DNA of 17,472 nt, taken from contig CALFIZ010000122.1 in the NCBI GenBank assembly GCA_937877575.1, positions 1-17,472 on the forward strand. Direction: 5' to 3'. The position numbers and the translations under genes are program-made. The notes under the pieces were generated by a model. That model made no database searches. It worked only from the letters and a program-made list of their open reading frames with translations, and had not been told where the DNA came from. This stretch comes from an uncultured Marinilabiliales bacterium (lineage in GTDB: Bacteria; Bacteroidota; Bacteroidia; Bacteroidales; BM520). Below, one piece after another: positions 12,499 to 17,472 of this stretch; position 1 is the stretch's first letter; each line of letters opens with the position of its first letter.

Positions 12499-13389
12499 AT
12501 GGCAATGGTTACGGAAGGCTACATGCCTTATCTTGGTTACAAGACATATTACAGAATCGTTGGTGAGAAGAAGAACAACGGGAAAGCCCCCCTGCTCTGT
12601 CTTCACGGCGGTCCCGGTTCGGCTCATAATTATTTCGAAGTACTTGACTGCATCGCAGATATTGACGGGCGTCAGGTTATCATGTATGACCAAATCGGAT
12701 GCGGCAACTCATATCTCGACGGACATCCGGAGTTATGGAACCAGGATGTTTGGTTGGATGAGTTGGAAGCGCTGAGAAAGTATTTAGACATTGACGAGTG
12801 TCATATCGTCGGACAGTCGTGGGGCGGGATGCTGCAGATTTGCTATGCTGTTGAACGCAAACCCGAAGGTATAAAGTCGTATATCATTTCCAGCGGTCAT
12901 CCGAGCAGCAGTCTTTGGGAAAGAGAGGGACTGAGAAGGATTAAGTTCATGCCGCAGGACATGCAGGCTGCAATCAACCATGCTTTGGAAACGCACGATT
13001 TTACAGGTGCTGCTTACGATGCAGCTGTTGCCGAATACATGAAACGATACTGTGATTATCCGGTAACGGAAAAGTCTCCTGAATGTCTGACGAGACCGAA
13101 AAAGTTCGGTAGCGAGGCTTACCTTTACGGCTGGGGACCTAACGAATTTGCACCGACAGGGACATTGAAGGACTTCGAGTATGTTGACCGGCTCGGAGAA
13201 ATCACGATACCGTCACTTATCGTCAGCGGAATTTCCGACCTTTGTTCACCGTTGGTAGCCAAAACGATGTACGATGGCATTCCTAACAGCAGGTGGGAAT
13301 TATTCGAACATTCCCACCACATGTGTTTCGTGGAAGAAAACGAGAAGTACGTCAAAATGGCCATTGAGTGGATGAGAGAGCATGACTAA
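12499..13389 (+). CDS. proline iminopeptidase, alpha/beta hydrolase (peptidase S33)
   Basis: Removes N-terminal residues, preferentially proline, from short peptides. The 296-residue alpha/beta hydrolase resembles the tricorn-interacting-factor F1 type. HGGPG (about 36-40) forms the oxyanion loop; the nucleophile is S107 in GQSWGG; the acid is D247 in SGISDLCSP; the histidine is one of the pair H273/H274 in EHSHHMCF. A helical cap spans about 130-215. No signal peptide is visible, so it is probably cytosolic. It begins 52 bases after pssA with no terminator between, so it may be the last gene of the envelope operon, and it converges on the M13 peptidase gene, with stops 14 bases apart. Confidence 0.92.
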   Translation: MAMVTEGYMPYLGYKTYYRIVGEKKNNGKAPLLCLHGGPGSAHNYFEVLDCIADIDGRQVIMYDQIGCGNSYLDGHPELWNQDVWLDELEALRKYLDIDECHIVGQSWGGMLQICYAVERKPEGIKSYIISSGHPSSSLWEREGLRRIKFMPQDMQAAINHALETHDFTGAAYDAAVAEYMKRYCDYPVTEKSPECLTRPKKFGSEAYLYGWGPNEFAPTGTLKDFEYVDRLGEITIPSLIVSGISDLCSPLVAKTMYDGIPNSRWELFEHSHHMCFVEENEKYVKMAIEWMREHD

Positions 13390-13403
13390 TCCATACTTCT
13401 CTT

Positions 13404-15440
13404 TTACCACAGTTTTGCACGTTTCTCAGGTGCTAACCACATAGCATTGTCTTCCTGGATATTGAAGGCATCGATAAATTCAGTGATATGAGGCAAAGTG
13501 CCGTTGACACGCCATTTGCCAAGTGAATGCACATCGTTATTGGTAAGATTTATGATTTGTTCCTTAGTGATATTGCTTGCCCATACATTTGCGTATGCAA
13601 GGAAGAAACGCTGTTCCGGAGTGAAACCGTCCATCTCACCTTTATTAATCTGACCGTTATCCTTGGCAATCTGCATGGCCTTGTAACTGATATGCAGTCC
13701 GCCGTTGTCGGCAATGTTCTCTCCGAGGGTGTACGCACCGTTACCGTATGTTTCCGGGTCATCCAACACCTTGATGCCATTGAACCAGTCAACAAGAACC
13801 TGCGCATTATTCTTGAAATTATCGGCATCGCTTTCCAACCACCAGTTGTTGAGATTACCGTCTTTGTCGTATTGTCTGCCCTGATCATCGAAACCGTGAG
13901 TCATTTCATGGCCTATTACAACGCCTATGGCGCCATAGTTGGCTGCATCATCAGCATTCATGTCGAAGAATGGAGGCTGCAGGATACCTGCAGGGAAACA
14001 AATCTCGTTAGTCGTCGGGTTATAATAAGCATTGACCGTCTGCGGTGTCATTCCCCATTCGCTCTTGTCGGTAGGCTTGTTAATCTTGGAAAGCATATAA
14101 TCCATATCGAAAGTATTGCTACGTATGATATTTGCCAAATAGCTGTCATTCTTGATTTCCAAGTTGCTATAGTCACGCCATTTGTCGGGATAACCGACTT
14201 TGACAAGGATGGCATTGAGTTTTTCGTGAGCGAGGTCTTTGGTCTGTTGTTCCATCCAAGTGGCGTCTGAAATACGCTGGGCAAAGGCTTCCTTGAGGTT
14301 GTTCACAAGCGTTATCATACGGTCTTTGGCTGTCTGCGGGAAATATTTGGCGACATACATCTGCCCAACGGCCTCACCCATAGCACCGTTAACAGCATTC
14401 TGAACACGTTTCCAGCGAGGACGCTGCTGTGTGACACCGCTCATGGTTGTACCGTAGAAAGCAAAGTTGGCATTTACGAAATCCTCACTGAGATATGCAG
14501 CAGAACCGTTTATCACCTGCCATGCATAGTAAGCTTTCAAATTCTCAATGTTCTCTGTTGACAACAAATCAGACACCGCTTTCATATAAGTCGGCATAGC
14601 ATTGTTGAAAGTGTCAATTTCCAAGCCCAAAGATTTGAAATAGTTACCATAATGGATGTTCGGAGCGTCTTTTTCGGCATCAGCGAGTGACATCTTGTGG
14701 AACGTCTCCATAGGGTTACGAAGTAACAACTTGTCAATCTGCGCCTTAGCTATTTTAGTTTCTGTTGACATCACCATTTCGGCAAGGACATTGGCAGGAA
14801 TAGTCACAAGTTCAGGATAGCCGCTGTTTGAGAACTGCTTGTTCAGCAATTCCATGTAAGCTTTACGAATGTCTTTATTTTCGTCTTTCAAGTAATAGTC
14901 ACGATCGCCCATGCCGAGACCGGTCTGATATATCCATCCGATCTGCATTGCAGCGTTGCTCATATCAGCTTCGCTGAAAAGGACGAAAAAAGGATAAGCC
15001 CCCTGGTGATGCAGCTCAGGCAGCGCTTTAATCAGTTCGTCACGTGTCTTGAAGCCGGCAATTTCCTGCATAAAAGGCTTGATAGGCTCCGCACCTTGCT
15101 TTTCAATGGTGACAGTGTCCATCCCCACGTTGTAGAGTGTGGCAATTTTGTCAGCGATGCTGCCTTTTTCGTTTTGTGCAGCAGCAAGACTGTCGATGAG
15201 AGACTTCATCTGTTCCTGATTGTCTTCGTAGAGCTTGTCGAAAGTGCCGTAGCGCGCATGTTCGGCATCCAAAGGATGGTTAGCCATCCAACCCCCGCAG
15301 GAATATTGGTAGAAGTTTTCCACAGGATTCGCTGTTTTGTCAAGATTGTCGGGATTTATACCCGAAGTAAGTTCTGCTTTTTTCTGACTGCAAGCAGTTA
15401 AGAGTACTAAACTCATAATGATGATTGATGATTTATTCAT
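13404..15440 (-). CDS. M13 family zinc metallopeptidase lipoprotein (PepO/neprilysin-like)
   Basis: Endopeptidase acting on oligopeptides, probably in the periplasm or at the outer membrane. The 678-residue protein starts with a signal peptide and lipobox LLTAC, giving a lipidated C17 followed by SQKK. The N-terminal M13 domain spans about 35-420. The C-terminal catalytic domain has NAYYNPTTNEICFPAGILQ (substrate-binding N-A-Y), the zinc site HEMTH (H511, E512, H515) and the third ligand in ENIAD (E574, with D578). The family's usual C-terminal CxxW is replaced by a plain KLW ending. It lies 48 bases after the PAS gene with no clear promoter or terminator between them, so they may share a transcript. 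Confidence 0.95.
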   Translation of the reverse strand: MNKSSIIIMSLVLLTACSQKKAELTSGINPDNLDKTANPVENFYQYSCGGWMANHPLDAEHARYGTFDKLYEDNQEQMKSLIDSLAAAQNEKGSIADKIATLYNVGMDTVTIEKQGAEPIKPFMQEIAGFKTRDELIKALPELHHQGAYPFFVLFSEADMSNAAMQIGWIYQTGLGMGDRDYYLKDENKDIRKAYMELLNKQFSNSGYPELVTIPANVLAEMVMSTETKIAKAQIDKLLLRNPMETFHKMSLADAEKDAPNIHYGNYFKSLGLEIDTFNNAMPTYMKAVSDLLSTENIENLKAYYAWQVINGSAAYLSEDFVNANFAFYGTTMSGVTQQRPRWKRVQNAVNGAMGEAVGQMYVAKYFPQTAKDRMITLVNNLKEAFAQRISDATWMEQQTKDLAHEKLNAILVKVGYPDKWRDYSNLEIKNDSYLANIIRSNTFDMDYMLSKINKPTDKSEWGMTPQTVNAYYNPTTNEICFPAGILQPPFFDMNADDAANYGAIGVVIGHEMTHGFDDQGRQYDKDGNLNNWWLESDADNFKNNAQVLVDWFNGIKVLDDPETYGNGAYTLGENIADNGGLHISYKAMQIAKDNGQINKGEMDGFTPEQRFFLAYANVWASNITKEQIINLTNNDVHSLGKWRVNGTLPHITEFIDAFNIQEDNAMWLAPEKRAKLW

Positions 15441-15488
15441 GATATATTAATTGATAATTTTCCATGTAATCAGCTTACATACAACATA

Positions 15489-15833
15489 TTAAGGTCTGAT
15501 AAAGTGCGGAAGTTCCTCCGGCAGTTCGATGGATATTTCCACCAGACCTCCGACCTTGCCGTCCTTTTTCCAGGCCGTCTGGTATATCAGCTTTTTGATG
15601 TTCTTGGCTTGTTTGTAGATGGTATAGACATTTGTTCCTCCCGTTGCCAGGAGTTTCTGTATTATTTCCCAAGAATGGGGGTTGTGACAGTCCTTTAGGT
15701 TTTTTCCTATGATGGAGCCGCCGTTTTTCACGTTAACCTCAACAGATTTGTCGTTCATGTATATTATCGTGCCTTTGTCATCACAGACTGTTACGGCACA
15801 TGGCAATTCCTTTGCCCAATCGTATCCTTCCAT
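15489..15833 (-). CDS. stand-alone PAS domain protein
   Basis: A 114-residue protein that is almost entirely one PAS domain, with no output domain, membrane segment or signal peptide. The PAS core is clear: AVTVCDDKGTIIYMNDKS (about 13-30) for the first strands, IIGKNLKDCHNPHS (41-54) in the helical region, YTIYKQAKNIKKLIYQTAW for the central sheet, and GGLVEISIELPEELP at the end. C49, H50 and H53 cluster where heme or flavin PAS domains often contact ligand, but no cofactor can be assigned. Such single-domain PAS proteins occur in Bacteroidetes and Firmicutes with unknown partners. It lies 60 bases downstream of rhaD and upstream of the M13 peptidase, all on the minus strand. Confidence 0.85.
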   Translation of the reverse strand: MEGYDWAKELPCAVTVCDDKGTIIYMNDKSVEVNVKNGGSIIGKNLKDCHNPHSWEIIQKLLATGGTNVYTIYKQAKNIKKLIYQTAWKKDGKVGGLVEISIELPEELPHFIRP

Positions 15834-15893
15834 TTTAACTAATTATTAAACATACTTTAATTAACCTATGACTGTGAGGGGCATCAGTTACTA

Positions 15894-16706
15894 TCATTTC
15901 GGCAGGTGGAACGTATCAGACAGTTCAGCCATCTGTTCCGCCGTCATGCCATCAGGCTCAAAGCCCATCATTCGGGCATCCATGTAAATACAAGCGCTCT
16001 TGCACAATGTATCAACCATGTCGAAAGCCTGCATTACATCTTCTCCTACAGCAAAGACACCGTGTTTCTCCCACAGCACAACATCATAGTTGTCGGCCAA
16101 TGTCTTTATCGTGGCCTCCGCAAGTTCAACTGAGCCGGGCAGCATATACGGCACTATGCCTAATCCGCGAGGGCAGAATGCCTTCGTCTCGGGAATCATG
16201 CTCCACAACAGATTTGTAAGCACATCTTTCTGCAAGAATTTGTTCGTATGACTCATCGCCACCAACTCTGTTGGATGGGTGTGCAGCGAGGCCTTATATG
16301 TCGAACCTTTACCTATAAGATAATCGTGTACCGCTAAATGCGACGGCAATTCCGAAGTAGGCATGACCACCTTGTCGGCAATGATTTCATAATGTTCGCA
16401 GTCATCGAGAATACGTATGACGGAGCCGTTTTCCATCGGCCAGCGGGCCAAGTCACGCATACGGCGGTTGGTGCCCTTACAGAAAAAATAACATCCTTTC
16501 AGATGCGGCATATACCCGGATGTTGGCAATGGTTCAGAAACAGCACGCATCTGTCGGATATCATCATTGACTAATTCAGTGACATTTACCACGATATTGC
16601 CGCCATTGCGTTCAGCCCAGCCCTTCTCCCAAAGATAACCTGCCACCTCAGCCACATCGCCAACGGCAGTTTTAAGTGCAGGACTGTTGTCTAAAATTGA
16701 TTGCAT
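15894..16706 (-). CDS. rhaD: rhamnulose-1-phosphate aldolase
   Basis: Zinc class II aldolase splitting L-rhamnulose 1-phosphate to dihydroxyacetone phosphate and L-lactaldehyde, the last step of L-rhamnose catabolism. The 270-residue protein matches the E. coli enzyme in length and residues: the phosphate-binding ERNGGN loop (32-37), the catalytic glutamate at E119 in PTSELPSHLA, zinc ligands H142 and H144 in the HTHP motif, and H215 in EKHG. It starts one base after the rhaT stop (ATG at 16704-16706), so the two are an operon. Rhamnose isomerase and kinase genes would be expected beyond the right edge. No RhaR-type AraC regulator follows on this side. Confidence 0.95.
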   Translation of the reverse strand: MQSILDNSPALKTAVGDVAEVAGYLWEKGWAERNGGNIVVNVTELVNDDIRQMRAVSEPLPTSGYMPHLKGCYFFCKGTNRRMRDLARWPMENGSVIRILDDCEHYEIIADKVVMPTSELPSHLAVHDYLIGKGSTYKASLHTHPTELVAMSHTNKFLQKDVLTNLLWSMIPETKAFCPRGLGIVPYMLPGSVELAEATIKTLADNYDVVLWEKHGVFAVGEDVMQAFDMVDTLCKSACIYMDARMMGFEPDGMTAEQMAELSDTFHLPK

Positions 16707-16707
16707 A

Positions 16708-17472
16708 TTATTTCAGTAATTGGGGTAAAAACGATGAAATTATAAGCACTGCCAAACCTAAAACCAAGATGGCGATAGTCTTCTTTGATGCGCCTTTCCA
16801 TTCCTTCAGGATAATTCCCCAGACATTGGAGAAGACGACATTGAGCGACTGGAGAATGCACCACGAGAAGGCGATCAGAACCGGTGCTCCGACAAGGAAT
16901 CCCTTGCCAAGACTTAGTCCGAAGAACTGACTATACCACAACAATCCCGCCAATGCGCAGAACAACAGGTTGTTACCCCATACACTGCCTTTCTTGTAAT
17001 CACCCCATGTCTTGTTTTTGCTATTCTGATAGAAACAATATACGGCATTTGTGAGAAAACCTCCAATGGTTACCAACAGAGTTGCAGGCAATGAATGGAA
17101 AATTTCCTTCGTCTCGGGGAAAAACAAATTTCTTCCGAAGCCGAGACCAATGCTGAAACAAGCACTCATAAAACCTGCCAACAACGCCACTACGATGCCT
17201 TTGGTAAAATTGAACTCCTTAACCGTTTCTCCCCCACTTTCCTTTTGACTTCCGGCAATACCGATGATAGCGATGCCTAATAAAGTGACTGCCACACCGA
17301 CAATTACAGGCCATGTTAATTCTTCAGGATGACCGGTGAAAAGAGGAGTCAGGATTGTACCCAAGCCGGCACATGTTCCCAACGCAATGGACTGTCCGAG
17401 CGACACACCGAGGTAACGCATTGATAGTCCGAATGTTAATCCTCCCACACCCCACAATACGCCAAAGAGCAT
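16708..17472 (-). CDS. rhaT: L-rhamnose/proton symporter RhaT, N-terminus cut by the window edge
   Basis: Inner-membrane L-rhamnose importer of the drug/metabolite transporter superfamily. The 254 visible residues cover the C-terminal three quarters, with about seven to eight hydrophobic segments. The stretch FGVLWGVGGLTFGLSMRYLGVSLGQSIALG corresponds to an internal region of E. coli RhaT ([22 protein letters not shown]), roughly 80-90 residues from its start, so the methionine at the edge is internal and the gene continues past 17472. It precedes rhaD by one base. The insert after the fifth segment (GSQKESGGETVKEFNFTKG) is a cytoplasmic loop. No premature stop is seen. Confidence 0.93.
   Translation of the reverse strand: MLFGVLWGVGGLTFGLSMRYLGVSLGQSIALGTCAGLGTILTPLFTGHPEELTWPVIVGVAVTLLGIAIIGIAGSQKESGGETVKEFNFTKGIVVALLAGFMSACFSIGLGFGRNLFFPETKEIFHSLPATLLVTIGGFLTNAVYCFYQNSKNKTWGDYKKGSVWGNNLLFCALAGLLWYSQFFGLSLGKGFLVGAPVLIAFSWCILQSLNVVFSNVWGIILKEWKGASKKTIAILVLGLAVLIISSFLPQLLK

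Noticed and set aside
13527..14270. 247-codon open frame antisense to the M13 peptidase gene
   Set aside because: It is a shadow of the opposite strand, which carries HExxH and ENxxD motifs and an intact frame throughout.
15869..15890. Short inverted repeat between rhaD and the PAS gene
   Set aside because: Six weak pairs, a ten-base loop and no T tract; insufficient for a terminator or operator call.
1..17472. Search for defence systems, mobile elements, CRISPR arrays, tRNAs and riboswitches
   Set aside because: All substantial reading space is filled by recognisable housekeeping genes, intergenic gaps are short, and no spaced direct repeats, terminal inverted repeats, cloverleaf patterns or integrase/transposase motifs were seen.

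Overview
The window looks like chromosomal core genome of a Bacteroidetes bacterium, most likely order Bacteroidales. The reasons are: the lineage-restricted families DUF4295 and DUF4837; a GldA-type ABC ATPase; long-tailed S16 and S2; a TatAC pair without TatB; promoters with a TAnnTTTG -7 box; and start codons that mostly lack Shine-Dalgarno sequences. There is no prophage, transposase, integrase, CRISPR array, toxin-antitoxin pair or recognisable defence system. I saw no tRNA or rRNA. The closest things to undescribed biology are small: a tiny Bacteroidetes-specific gene, a structured rpsI-rpsB spacer, a terminator hidden inside a coding end, and a lone PAS protein.

Layout. At 1-1177 (+) a terminated upstream gene end is followed by tatA-tatC. 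At 1205-3855 (-) lies the operon rplM-rpsI-rpsB-tsf, whose terminator sits inside the end of tatC. At 3855-3982 there is a divergent promoter region. At 3982-4896 (+) is an orphan GldA-like ABC ATPase. At 4983-5977 (+) is rpmG-DUF4295-rpsP with a strong terminator. At 6051-8202 (+) lie rimM-cinA (overlapping) and then rpmB with its own promoter and terminator. At 8298-9311 (-) is a DUF4837 lipoprotein. At 9394-12446 (+) is an envelope operon of a LysM lytic transglycosylase, ddl and pssA, with a proline iminopeptidase at 12499-13389. At 13404-15440 (-) is an M13 metallopeptidase lipoprotein, then a stand-alone PAS protein (15489-15833), rhaD and a 5'-truncated rhaT that runs off the window end.

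Functionally the left half is translation: ribosomal proteins S2, S9, S16, L13, L28 and L33, EF-Ts and RimM, interleaved with Tat export and nucleotide repair. The right half is envelope synthesis (Ddl, PssA, lytic transglycosylase), peptide degradation (iminopeptidase and M13 endopeptidase, adjacent and convergent) and L-rhamnose uptake and catabolism. No stretch above about 130 bases lacks a gene.
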